DNA of 64,000 nucleotides from Gemmatimonas sp. (GCA_011390885.1 JAABRO010000013.1:1-64000); one strand, 5' to 3'; positions 27,544-36,918 are shown, counted from the first letter of the stretch. The notes: a model not told the origin generated them from the letters alone. Numbers and translations: made by a program.

Positions 27544-27887
27544 AGGGCGAGCGGGTCGAAGCGCGGCGTGCGCTGCACGTAATGCTCCAGCGCCTCCTCC
27601 GCCGCCGGGAGGTACGCCTCGGCGGGGGGCAGGCCACCATCGAGCAGGGGGCCCACTTCGCGCATCACGCTCGCGATCGCGTGGCAGAGCGCGTGCACGT
27701 CGCGGTGCCCGTGCACGCAGTCGTCGAGCAGCAGCACGAGGTGGCTGGCAAGTTCATCGGCCGATGGTTCGCCCACGGACCGCCAGCCGATGCGTTCGAG
27801 CGCATCGGTGAGCGCCGGGGCGGCACCCGGCCCGCCGGCGGCGGTGTCGGAGAGGAATCGCTCGCGCAGCACGCTGTAGCGGATCAT
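27540..27887 (-). CDS. Hypothetical small soluble protein
   Basis: A 115-residue protein starting at ATG 27887 (MIRYSVLRERF). It is helical and rich in His and Asp in the middle (DDCVHGHRDVHALCHAI), and ends with EEALEHYVQRTPRF. There is no signal or membrane segment. It overlaps the next membrane-protein gene by four bases. No known family was recognised. It appears to be the first gene of the operon that runs through mqnB and mqnD. Confidence 0.55.
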   Translation of the reverse strand: MIRYSVLRERFLSDTAAGGPGAAPALTDALERIGWRSVGEPSADELASHLVLLLDDCVHGHRDVHALCHAIASVMREVGPLLDGGLPPAEAYLPAAEEALEHYVQRTPRFDPLAL

Positions 27888-27997
27888 GCCCGAACGATGG
27901 CGCACGCGGGCCGATTCCGCACGGGGGCACTCGTGATGCAAGATTGTCGGGACTCCTCGGCACCTTGCCCTGCGCCCCTCGCTCCCCCGCACCGCTC

Positions 27998-29155
27998 ATG
28001 CGCCTGCTCGCCTGCCTGCCCCTCGTCCTCCTCGGCGTTGCGGCGTGCAACGCGTCCCCCGACGCGTCCGATGCCGGAACGCCAGATGCCGAGATGCCCA
28101 CCAGCGTGCGCGTGGCCACGTTCAACATCTTCGAGCTCGGTACGGCCAAGCTCGACGAGCGCGACAGTACAGGCGCGCCATCGAATGCACAGCTGCGGGC
28201 CGCTGCGGCGATCCTGCAGGAGGTCCGCCCCGACATCGTGCTGCTGAACGAGATCGACGCGCTGCCGGAGGACCACGCGCTGGCGGCGCGCCGCTTCGTG
28301 GCCGAGTTCCTCGCGGTGGGCGCCGACTCGATCGCGTACCCGTACCTCTACTCCGCGGCCACCAACACGGGCGAACTGTCGGGCCACGACCTCAACCGCA
28401 ACGACACGGTGGCCACCGCCGACGACGTGGGCACGCGCACGCACGGCGACGACAGCTGGGGGTACGGCACGTATCCGGGGCAGTATGGCATGGCGATCCT
28501 CTCGCGCTACCCGATCGACACGGCGGCCATTCGCACATTCCGGTTGTTCCCATGGAAGGACCTGCCCAACGCGCACATTCCCGAGGGGTGGTACAGCGAC
28601 GAGATCCTCGCGCAGTTCCGGCTCTCGAGCAAGTCGCACTGGGATGTGCCTGTGCTCGTGGGCCGCGACACGCTGCATCTGCTGGCCAGCCACCCCACAC
28701 CGCCGGTGTTCGACGGCGACGAGGACCGCAACGGCCGCCGCAACTACGACGAAGTCGGCTTCTGGGTGCACTACCTCGACAACAGCACCGCGATCCGTGA
28801 CGATCGCGGCGCGGCCGGTGGCCTCACGTCCGGCCGGTCATTCGTGATCCTGGGCGACCTCAACGCGCCCCCCGACCAGCCGGACTCGCACTATGGCAAC
28901 GGTCCGGCCATTCGTCAGCTGCTCGACGACGCGCGCATCCAGGATCCGCCGCAGGTGACAGGACGCCCCACGGCCTTCTTCAACCGCGGCACGCGCGCCG
29001 ACTACGTGCTGCCCGCGGCCTCGCTGCGCGTGCTCGACGGCGGCGTCGTGTGGCCCGACTCGACCACCGATGCGGCCGGGGCGGCGCGCGCGGCGACGGC
29101 GTCGGATCACCGCCTCGTGTGGCTGGACCTCGCGCTGCCGTTCGCCCGGCGCTAG
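27998..29155 (+). CDS. Endonuclease/exonuclease/phosphatase-fold lipoprotein
   Basis: Exported protein of 385 residues from ATG 27998, with a signal peptide ending in lipobox GVAAC. The EEP fold is seen as VRVATFNIFELG (metal Asn), VLLNEIDALPE (catalytic Glu), LASHPTPPVFDG, VILGDLNAPPD (the GDLN motif) and ATASDHRLVWLDL (catalytic Asp-His). All key residues are present, so it should be active on phosphodiester or phosphate-ester substrates in the envelope, for example extracellular DNA. It converges on the rhomboid gene with a 4-base overlap. Confidence 0.85.
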   Translation: MRLLACLPLVLLGVAACNASPDASDAGTPDAEMPTSVRVATFNIFELGTAKLDERDSTGAPSNAQLRAAAAILQEVRPDIVLLNEIDALPEDHALAARRFVAEFLAVGADSIAYPYLYSAATNTGELSGHDLNRNDTVATADDVGTRTHGDDSWGYGTYPGQYGMAILSRYPIDTAAIRTFRLFPWKDLPNAHIPEGWYSDEILAQFRLSSKSHWDVPVLVGRDTLHLLASHPTPPVFDGDEDRNGRRNYDEVGFWVHYLDNSTAIRDDRGAAGGLTSGRSFVILGDLNAPPDQPDSHYGNGPAIRQLLDDARIQDPPQVTGRPTAFFNRGTRADYVLPAASLRVLDGGVVWPDSTTDAAGAARAATASDHRLVWLDLALPFARR

Positions 29156-29715
29156 CGCCGATACGCCCGCGCCACGAGCGCCCCGCCCACGAAGCCGCCC
29201 AGGTGCCCCTGCCAGCTTACGCCCGGGGCGGAGGGCAGCACGCCCCACACCAGTCCGCCCCACGCGGCCGTCACCACCACGCTCAGCAGCACGCTGCCGA
29301 GCGTGCGCGCGTACCAGCCGCTCAGCATGAGGAACGCGAGAAAGCCGAAGATCACGCCGCTCGCGCCCACATGCACCGACCCCGGTGCGCCAAGCAGCCA
29401 TTGCATCAGCCCGGCCGTGAGCATGCTCACGAGCGTGACGTGCCAGAAGTGCCGTGGATCGCGCAGCATCACGAGCCACCCCAGCACCGCGAACGAGGCC
29501 GTATTGGCGAGCAGGTGGTCGAGGTTCGCGTGCAGCAGCGGCGCCGCCGCGATGCCCAGCAGCCCCGCCTGCGTGCGCGGCACGATGCCGAGCGAGAGCA
29601 GCGCGCCGCCCGAGACGGCGATGGCGGCGAACGTGACCCAGAGCGCGCCGATCGTGGAGCCGAGCACCACGGCGTGCGTGCGCGCGGTGCGCTGGAGACT
29701 GGTGCGGGGGGACAT
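29152..29715 (-). CDS. Rhomboid family intramembrane serine protease
   Basis: Protein of 187 residues with about six hydrophobic helices from ATG 29715. The active-site serine lies in GASGVIFG (about residue 117-124) and the catalytic His in WQGHLGGFVGG in the last helix; the HANLDHLLAN stretch in the second helix matches the conserved HxxxxHxxxN element. It cleaves transmembrane segments of client proteins. Its start is followed upstream by a gene on the same strand 63 bases away. Confidence 0.85.
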   Translation of the reverse strand: MSPRTSLQRTARTHAVVLGSTIGALWVTFAAIAVSGGALLSLGIVPRTQAGLLGIAAAPLLHANLDHLLANTASFAVLGWLVMLRDPRHFWHVTLVSMLTAGLMQWLLGAPGSVHVGASGVIFGFLAFLMLSGWYARTLGSVLLSVVVTAAWGGLVWGVLPSAPGVSWQGHLGGFVGGALVARAYRR

Positions 29716-29778
29716 GCCGGCCTTACGCGCGCGCGTGATCGCTGGTTGCAGTCGTGCCGGCACGCGGGCGGGGCGCGC

Positions 29779-30714
29779 TCACGCCCCCAACGCCAGCCGC
29801 GCCGCCGCAAAGTCCTCCAAGGCGTGCCCCACCGACTTGAACAGCGTGATGTCGCCTGCACCGCGCCGCACCTGCACCTCGCGTCGCACCACCTGCCCGA
29901 GCTCGGCGAGCACGTGCGATTCGGCGATCACGCCGGCCGCCAGCGGCTGCAGCAGGTCGCCGGCCGTGGTCATCGCGCCACTACGCGTGTCCACCACCAC
30001 GCGCGCCCGCGCGATCGCCGCATCGTCGGACTCACGCATGCTTGGCATGAAGCCGCCCACGAGGTCGAGGTGCACACCGTCGCGCAGCCAGGTGCCGAGC
30101 ACCACCGGCTCGGTGGCCGTCGTCACGCAGCTCACGATCTCCGCCGCCCGCACCGCGGCCGGCCGGTCACGCACGACCTCGACCTCCAGCCCCTCCGCGC
30201 GCAGCTCGGCCGACACGCGCGCCGCCGACTCGGCGTTGCGCCCCCATACCGCGAAGAGCGTGAGCGACGGCATGATCGCGCGGTAGCCGCGCAGCATCCA
30301 CGGCGCGAGCCGGCCGGTGCCGATCACGAGCAGCGAGCGCGCGTCGGGGCTGGCCAGGGCGCGCGCCGCGAGCGCCGAGGTGGCCGCCGTGCGCCGCACC
30401 GTGAGCGCTTCGCCGTCGAGCAGCGCCTGCGGGGCCCCGGTGCGCCGATCGAGCAGCAGGTACGTGGCCTCCACCGTGCGTCCACCGAGGTCGGTGGCCG
30501 TCGGGATCACGGTCACCAGCTTCACCCCGATGGCCGCCTCGCTCCAGGCGGGCATGAGCAGCAGCGAGTCGTCCGGGGACAGCGCGTGCGCGTGCCGATC
30601 GGGCGCGACGGGAGGCGCGGCGAACGCGGACTCGAGCGCCGAGGCCAGCGCGGGCCACGGGAGCGCGGCGTGCACATCGTCGGCCGAGAGGATGCGGAGC
30701 GAGTCGAGGGACAC
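29779..30714 (-). CDS. Ornithine cyclodeaminase / mu-crystallin family protein
   Basis: The 311-residue protein begins at GTG 30714 (VSLDSLRILS); the long frame upstream overlaps the divergent flavoprotein gene and is a shadow. GVKLVTVIP, LLDGEALTVRRTAATSALAA and the Rossmann motif LLVIGTGRLAPW mark the family. Members are ornithine cyclodeaminases, ketimine or delta1-pyrroline-2-carboxylate reductases, or alanine dehydrogenases. The divergent amino-acid-oxidase-like flavoprotein makes an imino-acid substrate plausible, because the pair could oxidise and re-reduce cyclic amino acids. The exact reaction is undetermined. Confidence 0.82.
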   Translation of the reverse strand: MSLDSLRILSADDVHAALPWPALASALESAFAAPPVAPDRHAHALSPDDSLLLMPAWSEAAIGVKLVTVIPTATDLGGRTVEATYLLLDRRTGAPQALLDGEALTVRRTAATSALAARALASPDARSLLVIGTGRLAPWMLRGYRAIMPSLTLFAVWGRNAESAARVSAELRAEGLEVEVVRDRPAAVRAAEIVSCVTTATEPVVLGTWLRDGVHLDLVGGFMPSMRESDDAAIARARVVVDTRSGAMTTAGDLLQPLAAGVIAESHVLAELGQVVRREVQVRRGAGDITLFKSVGHALEDFAAARLALGA

Positions 30715-30876
30715 GGAGCGTGGAGGTTGGGCGTGTCGCGGTCCTTTCGCCGGAGCGCGCGTCGTGCAATGGTGAAGCGCGCACGCCGATGGTGCGCCGC
30801 GCCGTTTCCGGATTCTACGGTCCGGGCGCGGGCGCGCCACTCGCTCCAGGTCGATTCGCATCCCCTGCACACCGCC

Positions 30877-32106
30877 ATGGCTCCCGACCCCGTGCCCCCC
30901 GATCCGTCCCGCCCACCCGTCGTGATCGTGGGCGGAGGCGTGATGGGCGCCGCCACCGCGTGGTTCCTCGCGCACGAGCACGGCGTGCGTGTCACCGTGC
31001 TCGAACGCGACGCGTCGTACGCGCGCGCGTCCAGCGCGCTGTCGGCGTGCGCGATCCGCCAGCAGTTCTCCACCGCCATCAACATCCGGCTGTCGCAGGA
31101 GAGCCTGCACTTCTACCGGGCCATCGGCGACCGCCTCGCCGCGGGCGGTGAGGTGCCGCACCTCGGCCTCGTGGAGCCGGGCTACCTGTACCTCGCGGCG
31201 ACCGCGCAGGGCGCGCAGCGATTGCGCGACCAGCAGGCGCTGCAGCGCGCGCACGCGGTGCACACGGCGCTGCTCGAACCCGACGCACTGCGCGCGCGCT
31301 TTCCCTGGCTCGACACGGACGGACTCACGCTCGGCTCGCTCGGCCTCTCCACGCCCACGAGCGGCGAGGGGTGGTTCGACGGCTACGCAGCCATGCAGGC
31401 GTTTCGCCAGGCGGCCATCGCCTGCGGGGTGACGTTCGTGGAGGACGAAGCGGTGGAGTTCGAGGTGCGCGACAGTGACGGCATGTGCACGGTGACGGGG
31501 GTGCGCACCGCACGTGGTGCGACGGTGCCGTGCGACGCCGTGGTCATCGCAGCTGGCGCGTGGTCGGCGGGCGTTGCCGAACGGCTCGGCGTGTCGCTGC
31601 CCGTGCGCGCGCGCAAGCGCGACGTGTTCGCCATCGAGGCCGACGCCGACCTGCGTGATGCCCCGCTCGTGATCGACCCGAGCGGCGTGTGGTTCCGCCC
31701 CGAGGTGGCGCGCGGCCGCTTCCTCTGCGGCGCGCCGCCTCGCGGCGAGGATGCGGACGACGTGCCGCTCGAGCAAGTGGACCACGGCCTGTTCGACGAG
31801 GTGATCTGGCCCGCGCTGGCCGCGCGCGTGCCGGCCTTCGATGCGCTGCGCGTGACGGCGTCATGGGCCGGCTATTACGAAATGAACACGTTCGACCACA
31901 ATGGCCTCGTGGGACCGCTTCCGGGCATCGCGAACGGCTACACCGCGTGCGGCTTCTCCGGGCATGGCCTGCAGCAGGCGCCGGCGGTGGGACGCGCGCT
32001 CGCCGAGCGCATTGCGACGGGAGCGTACCACACGATCGACCTCACGCCGCTGCGCGTGGAGCGCATTGCCGAGGGCGCACCCGTGTGGGAGCAGAACGTG
32101 ATCTGA
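30877..32106 (+). CDS. FAD-dependent oxidoreductase, DAO/FOXRED1-like
   Basis: Flavoprotein of 409 residues from ATG 30877. The N-terminal VVIVGGGVMGAATAWFLA is the FAD Rossmann motif. The stretch ASSALSACAIRQQFS resembles FOXRED1 and sarcosine-oxidase-beta relatives. The C-terminal AGYYEMNTFDHNGLVGPLPG and CGFSGHGLQQAPAVG are conserved in D-amino acid or sarcosine dehydrogenase-like enzymes. It is divergent from an ornithine-cyclodeaminase-like gene across 162 bases that probably hold both promoters. Confidence 0.82.
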   Translation: MAPDPVPPDPSRPPVVIVGGGVMGAATAWFLAHEHGVRVTVLERDASYARASSALSACAIRQQFSTAINIRLSQESLHFYRAIGDRLAAGGEVPHLGLVEPGYLYLAATAQGAQRLRDQQALQRAHAVHTALLEPDALRARFPWLDTDGLTLGSLGLSTPTSGEGWFDGYAAMQAFRQAAIACGVTFVEDEAVEFEVRDSDGMCTVTGVRTARGATVPCDAVVIAAGAWSAGVAERLGVSLPVRARKRDVFAIEADADLRDAPLVIDPSGVWFRPEVARGRFLCGAPPRGEDADDVPLEQVDHGLFDEVIWPALAARVPAFDALRVTASWAGYYEMNTFDHNGLVGPLPGIANGYTACGFSGHGLQQAPAVGRALAERIATGAYHTIDLTPLRVERIAEGAPVWEQNVI

Positions 32107-32150
32107 GGCGTGCGCGTGAGGTTCCGGTCGTGCCCCACGCGTCGCGGCGA

Positions 32151-33158
32151 TCAGAACACCGCGTGCTCGCCGCGTTCGGCCGCGGCTTCCCCCTGCACCA
32201 GTCGCGCATAGTAGTCGAACAGCGTCTCGCTGCCCGTGGACGGCGTGGCGTCGGCGTCATAGCGGCCGGCGGCCGCATCCCACACCAGCATCGACTCCGT
32301 CGCGTAGTAGTGACCGATGCGCGCAAACTCCGCCTTGGCCGCGAGCGGCGGGATCACACGGCCGAGCGCGCCGAGCACGCCCGCAATGGTGGCGAGCAGC
32401 GCGGGCGGCACCTGCGTGAACTTCGGTTCGCGGCCGAGCAGCGCGAAGAGGTGCTCGCCCTGCTGCCGCGGCGTGATCGCGTCGCCGGGCCCGCCGATGG
32501 GGAGCACACGCTGCTGCCGCGCGGGATCGTCGAGACAGCCCGCGAGATAGTCGGCGAGGTCGTCGTCGCTGATCGGCTTGCAGGCCGTGAGCGTGCCGTC
32601 GCCAAAGACGAGGAACGGCTTGCCCTGCTTCACCCGCTCCACCTGTCCCGAGATCGACTTGAAGAACGCGGTGGGGCGCACGATGGACCACGTGAGCCCG
32701 GACGCCATGAGCTCGCGCTCGAAGGCGAGCTTGGCGTGCTGGAAGGCGAGCGTGGGCTTCTGCACACAGATGGCCGACAGCAGCACGAAGTGCGTGATGC
32801 CGGCGGCCCTGCCTGCGGCGAGCAGCTGTGCGTGCGCGCGATGATCGATGGACCAGGCGTCGCGCGGCGCGCCCGTGCGCGAGGCCATGCAGGAGACGAC
32901 CGCGTCGAAGCGCTCACTGCGCACGCCGTCGCGGGCGAGCGAGGCCGCATCGGTGACATCGGCAGCGCGCACCTCGACCTGTTCGGGCAACGAAGCGGCG
33001 GCCGCATCGCGCGACGTGGCACGCACCAGGCAGACCACGTGGTGGCCGCGGCGCACGAGCGCACGCACGGTGGCGCGGCCGATGGTGCCGGTGGCGCCGG
33101 CCATGAGGATGCGCCGGGGGCGCGGCGTGTTGGCGGACGGGAGTGACTCGTCAGGCAT
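32151..33158 (-). CDS. bciA: Divinyl (proto)chlorophyllide 8-vinyl-reductase, BciA/DVR type
   Basis: A 335-residue NADPH-binding short-chain-like reductase. It matches plant DVR and bacterial BciA along nearly its whole length: AGATGTIGR at the nucleotide site, FVLLSAICVQKP, SIVRPTAFFKS, KPFLVFGDGTLTACKPIS, VLPIGGPG, LLGREPKF, and ESMLVWD near the end, finishing in EHAVF. The enzyme reduces the C8 vinyl group of chlorophyll and bacteriochlorophyll precursors. No other photosynthesis gene is visible within the window, so either a photosynthesis cluster lies elsewhere or this copy has another tetrapyrrole role. Length and motifs suggest a working enzyme. Confidence 0.85.
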   Translation of the reverse strand: MPDESLPSANTPRPRRILMAGATGTIGRATVRALVRRGHHVVCLVRATSRDAAAASLPEQVEVRAADVTDAASLARDGVRSERFDAVVSCMASRTGAPRDAWSIDHRAHAQLLAAGRAAGITHFVLLSAICVQKPTLAFQHAKLAFERELMASGLTWSIVRPTAFFKSISGQVERVKQGKPFLVFGDGTLTACKPISDDDLADYLAGCLDDPARQQRVLPIGGPGDAITPRQQGEHLFALLGREPKFTQVPPALLATIAGVLGALGRVIPPLAAKAEFARIGHYYATESMLVWDAAAGRYDADATPSTGSETLFDYYARLVQGEAAAERGEHAVF

Positions 33159-33189
33159 GGCCGCAAACTATCGCGGCCACCGGCACGGG

Positions 33190-33549
33190 TCAGCCCGTCC
33201 GCGGCTTCCCCTTCCCCGATGTGCCCGTTTTCGGCTTGCGCGGCTTCGGGGCCGGCAGGGCGTCGGCGGTGAGGCGCACGAGCGCCGCGACCGTGTCGGC
33301 GTCATCGAGCAGCTCGTCGATCACCGGCTGCGGCTTCGCGCCGGGGTACGGCGGCTCGTGCGGACAGGCGCGCACGCGCTCGGCCGTGGCCGGCGTGGGC
33401 TTGAGGAAGCACCGGTTGTCGCACACGAGCATGACCACCTTGCCGTCGCAATACACGGCGTACTCGCCGAACATCTTGCGCGCGTCGATCGTGCCGGCGC
33501 CCCTGGCCTGTCCCAGCACGTACTCCACGAACGAGGCGTCCGAGGCCAT
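33190..33549 (-). CDS. TfoX/Sxy N-terminal domain protein
   Basis: A 119-residue protein from ATG 33549, preceded by GGGGAG; the open frame extending upstream is antisense to the UMF1 gene. It carries the TfoX fold signature with ARKMFGEYAVYCDGKVVMLV and CFLKPTPA, followed by PPYPGAKP, and ends in a Lys/Pro-rich tail (PKPRKPKTG). TfoX-like proteins of this short form occur in many non-competent bacteria, and their function is unknown. The basic tail suggests nucleic-acid contact. Confidence 0.78.
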   Translation of the reverse strand: MASDASFVEYVLGQARGAGTIDARKMFGEYAVYCDGKVVMLVCDNRCFLKPTPATAERVRACPHEPPYPGAKPQPVIDELLDDADTVAALVRLTADALPAPKPRKPKTGTSGKGKPRTG

Positions 33550-33708
33550 CGTCTCCCCTGGGGTGAACGTCGAATTGACGGCAGGACCCGCGTCGGCGGC
33601 CTGCGGTGTGCTGGTGCGGTGCGGATCGGCTCCGTAACGTGAGGCTCGGCCGTCCGGGACGTCTCCCGATACTACGGCCGGAGCGCACCACCGCCAGCGT
33701 CGACCCGC

Positions 33709-35010
33709 ATGTCCGCTTCCCGCCGCGCGGTCGCCGCGTGGGTGCTGTACGACCTCGCGAACACGATCTTCGCGATGGGCATCGTCACGCTCCACTTCTC
33801 GCTGTGGGTTCGCGAGCAGGTGGGCGCCGAGCGCGCCGACACGATCTACGCGACGGTGGTCGCCGCCAGCATGGGGCTCATCGTGCTGCTCTCGCCCGTG
33901 CTCGGCGCGATGACCGATCGCGCACCGCGGCGCATGCCCTTCCTCGTGGCGAGCACGCTCCTGTGCGTGGGCGCCACCACACTGCTCGGGCGCGTCGGGC
34001 TCGTCGCGTCGCTCGCCCTCTTCCTCGTCGCCAACGCGGCCTTCCAGGCCGGCTTGTCGTTCTACGACGCGCTGATCGTCGAGGTGTCCACCGAAGAGAA
34101 CCGCGGTCGCATCAGCGGCATTGGCGTGGGCGCGGGCTATCTCGGCTCGTATGTCGCGGTGGGCCTCGGCCTGGTGCTGGGCAGCGACGACCGGCCGCTG
34201 CTCTTCGTGCTCATGGCTGCGAGCTTCCTGCTGCTCGCGCTGCCGTGCTTCGTGTTCGTGCGGGAGCGCGGCAATCCGTCGCCGGAGCCGGTCTTCGATC
34301 CGCGCGCCCTGCTCGTGAGCGCCCGCCGCACGGTCCGAACGCTGCGCGACACCCAGGCGCATCCGGGACTCGCGCGCTTCCTTCTGGGACGTCTGCTGTA
34401 CACCGACGCGATCAACACGGTCGTCGCCACGATGGTACTCTTCGCGACGAACGTCGCGGAAGCCGGTGGCACGCCCGCCGCGGACGCGGAGCGGCACGCC
34501 CAGTTCGTGCTCATGGGCGCCATCACCTGTGCCGTGCTCGGCGGCGTCTTCTGGGGACAGGTGGTGGACCGCATCGGGCCGCGGCGCACGCTCGACGTGG
34601 TGCTGGGGCTGTGGATCATCATCTTCGCGGTGGCGGCCACGATCGGACTCGCAGGGCTGCCGTTCGACGTGATGTGGGCACTTGGCGCGCTCACCGGACT
34701 TGCGCTTGGCGGTGTCTGGACGGCCGACCGCCCGCTCCTGCTCCGCCTCACGCCCCCCGACCGCATCGGCGAGTTCTACGGGCTGTACGGCATGGTCGGC
34801 CGCTTCGCCGCGGTGGTCGGTCCCGCGCTGTGGGCCGCGACGACCGGACTGGCGATCAACGCGTTCGGTTTCGCGCCGGCCGAAGCGCAGGGCCTCGCGC
34901 TGCTCATGCCACTCGCGCTCGTGGCGGCGAGCCTGGTCGTGATCCGGCGGGTCGACGACGTGACGTCAGGACGCCCCGGCCCGCCTCGCCAGCTCCTTCT
35001 CGAGCCCTGA
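33709..35010 (+). CDS. MFS transporter, UMF1/Atg22-like
   Basis: Inner-membrane carrier of 433 residues with twelve predicted helices. The opening WVLYDLANTIFAMGI is characteristic of the UMF1 family. A cytoplasmic MTDRAPRRMPFL loop after helix 2, a long central loop, and RIGPRRTLDVVLG in the second half fit the major facilitator pattern. Relatives include yeast Atg22, an amino-acid effluxer; bacterial substrates are mostly unknown. Its 3' end overlaps the convergent small membrane gene by 45 bases. Confidence 0.85.
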   Translation: MSASRRAVAAWVLYDLANTIFAMGIVTLHFSLWVREQVGAERADTIYATVVAASMGLIVLLSPVLGAMTDRAPRRMPFLVASTLLCVGATTLLGRVGLVASLALFLVANAAFQAGLSFYDALIVEVSTEENRGRISGIGVGAGYLGSYVAVGLGLVLGSDDRPLLFVLMAASFLLLALPCFVFVRERGNPSPEPVFDPRALLVSARRTVRTLRDTQAHPGLARFLLGRLLYTDAINTVVATMVLFATNVAEAGGTPAADAERHAQFVLMGAITCAVLGGVFWGQVVDRIGPRRTLDVVLGLWIIIFAVAATIGLAGLPFDVMWALGALTGLALGGVWTADRPLLLRLTPPDRIGEFYGLYGMVGRFAAVVGPALWAATTGLAINAFGFAPAEAQGLALLMPLALVAASLVVIRRVDDVTSGRPGPPRQLLLEP

Positions 35011-35220
35011 ACGCACCGAGAACTGCATGGCCCAGATCGCGACCGCCATCGCAAGCGTGGAGATGAACACGGGCACACTCTGTCGCCAGTAGCCGCCAAC
35101 GACCCACGCGAGGATGATCACGAGGAAGATGCCCGTCACGACGGCGTGCACCTTTCGCATGGCGCCGACCTGCTGTCGCAGCTGGTCGGTCGTGAGCGCG
35201 GACAGGTCGCGTCGGGCCAT
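34966..35220 (-). CDS. Small two-helix membrane protein
   Basis: An 84-residue product (ATG 35220) with a basic N-terminus, a first hydrophobic helix (VVTGIFLVIILAWVVGGYW) and a second (VFISTLAMAVAIWAM), then a charged tail. Its last 45 bases overlap the end of the UMF1 gene on the other strand. No family was recognised. It lies 72 bases downstream of recQ on the same strand. Confidence 0.6.
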   Translation of the reverse strand: MARRDLSALTTDQLRQQVGAMRKVHAVVTGIFLVIILAWVVGGYWRQSVPVFISTLAMAVAIWAMQFSVRSGLEKELARRAGAS

Positions 35221-35292
35221 CGTGCAGTCTCCTTGGCTGGAAATTCGTGAGGGAACGGCGGTCGGGGACCGGTGCCTGCCGGACCGGCCGAT

Positions 35293-36849
35293 TCAGGCCA
35301 GCTCCGCCAGCACGTCGAGGAACGCATCGCCGTACCGCTCCAGCTTGGCCTGGCCGACTCCCGGCACCTGCAGCAGCTGGCTCGGGGTGGACGGACGTCG
35401 GGCCACCATCTCGAGCAGGACCTTGTCGCCGAACACGATGTACGCCGGCACGCCGGCCTCGTCGGCCAGCTCGCGGCGACGCGCGCGCAGGGCGTCGAAG
35501 AGCACGCGATCTTCGCCCTCGAGCTCGGCGGCGTCAAGGCCGGAGCCAATGGAACCGGCCCGCGTCCGATCGCGCGGCGCGCGCCAGCGCGTGTCGTCGG
35601 CGTGCGCGATCGCCTCGGTCACGCGCGCCTCGATGCTCTCCCCGGTGCACGCGTCGCACGACGTGCCGCACGCCTCGATCGTCTCGTCGAAGTGCCGCAC
35701 GAGCGCCTGATGGCGACAGCCGCCGCGTTCGAGCAGGTCGAAGAGCGCCACCGTGGCCGCACGAGTGCGCTGCCGCAGCGCGTCGTCCTCGAGGCGATCA
35801 AGGAAACGCTCGTGCATCTTCACGTCGGCCCACGAGTAGAACTGCACGCAGTCGCTGGGCAGGCCGTCGCGTCCCGCCCGACCGATCTCCTGGTACCACG
35901 ACTCGATGTCCTTGGGCATGTCGCGGTGGATCACGAAGCGCACGTTCGACTTGTCGATGCCCATGCCGAAGGCGACGGTGGCCACGACCACGTCCACGTC
36001 GTCGCGCTGGAACGCTTCCTGGTTGCGCGCGCGCTCCTCCGGCTCGAGCCCCGCGTGGTACGACACGGCGCGCACGCCCGCATCGCGCAGGAACTCCGTC
36101 ATCTGCTCCACGCCCTTGCGGCTCTGGCAGTAGACGATGCCGCTCTCGCCGGCGTGCGTGCGCACGAGCGAGAGGATCTCGCGGCGCGTGTTGCCGCCCT
36201 GCCCCTTCTTGCGCACGCCGATGCGCAGATTGGGCCGGAAGAACGAGCCCTTGTAGCCGGCCGGCTTCTTCATGCCGAGCTGCCGCAGGATGTCGCGCGC
36301 GACCTCGCGCGTGGCCGTGGCCGTGAGCGCGAGCACGGGCACGTCGAGCTCCTGCTTGAGCCCCTGCAGGCGCCGGTACGACGGGCGGAAGTCGTGCCCC
36401 CACTGGCTGATGCAGTGCGCCTCGTCCACCACGAGCAGCGCGATCGGGCACCCCATCACGACGTCGCGCAGCGACCCGTCGAGCGCCTCGGGGGCGAGGA
36501 ACACGAGTTCGTACGCGCCCGCACGGAAGGCGTCGAGACGCGCGCGCCGCTCCTCGGGGTCGAGGGTGGAATTGATCGCCGCCACGCGGAAGCCGAGCGC
36601 CGCAACGGCGTCGACCTGGTCCTTCATGAGCGAGATGAGCGGCGAGATGACGAGCACCGTGCCGCCCAGCAGCCGCGCGGGGAGCTGGTAGGTGAGCGAC
36701 TTGCCGGCGCCCGTGGGCATGAGCGCGATGCAGTCGCGACCGGCGAGCACCGCGTCGATGACCTCGCGCTGGCCCGGGCGGAAGGTCGAGTAGCCGAAGA
36801 CGTCGCGGAGGACGGCCTCGGGCGTTTCCTGGACGAGTGGGCCGGTCAT
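35293..36849 (-). CDS. recQ: RecQ-family ATP-dependent DNA helicase lacking a winged-helix domain
   Basis: A 518-residue 3'-5' helicase. N-terminal FRPGQREVI, Walker A MPTGAGKS (about 44-51), the DEAH box ([17 protein letters not shown]), and the motif VI region [12 protein letters not shown] are intact. A cysteine-rich zinc motif follows ([12 protein letters not shown], then CGTSCDAC). The C-terminus is an HRDC domain ([28 protein letters not shown]). Compared with the usual 600-residue RecQ, the RQC winged helix between zinc and HRDC domains is replaced by a short linker. It acts in recombination repair. Confidence 0.9.
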   Translation of the reverse strand: MTGPLVQETPEAVLRDVFGYSTFRPGQREVIDAVLAGRDCIALMPTGAGKSLTYQLPARLLGGTVLVISPLISLMKDQVDAVAALGFRVAAINSTLDPEERRARLDAFRAGAYELVFLAPEALDGSLRDVVMGCPIALLVVDEAHCISQWGHDFRPSYRRLQGLKQELDVPVLALTATATREVARDILRQLGMKKPAGYKGSFFRPNLRIGVRKKGQGGNTRREILSLVRTHAGESGIVYCQSRKGVEQMTEFLRDAGVRAVSYHAGLEPEERARNQEAFQRDDVDVVVATVAFGMGIDKSNVRFVIHRDMPKDIESWYQEIGRAGRDGLPSDCVQFYSWADVKMHERFLDRLEDDALRQRTRAATVALFDLLERGGCRHQALVRHFDETIEACGTSCDACTGESIEARVTEAIAHADDTRWRAPRDRTRAGSIGSGLDAAELEGEDRVLFDALRARRRELADEAGVPAYIVFGDKVLLEMVARRPSTPSQLLQVPGVGQAKLERYGDAFLDVLAELA

Positions 36850-36918
36850 GCCCCGCAGTCTAGCGGCGGCGTGCGCGCGAGGGGAGCGCGAACCGCCGTC
36901 AGTCGCTCCACCGCGCCA

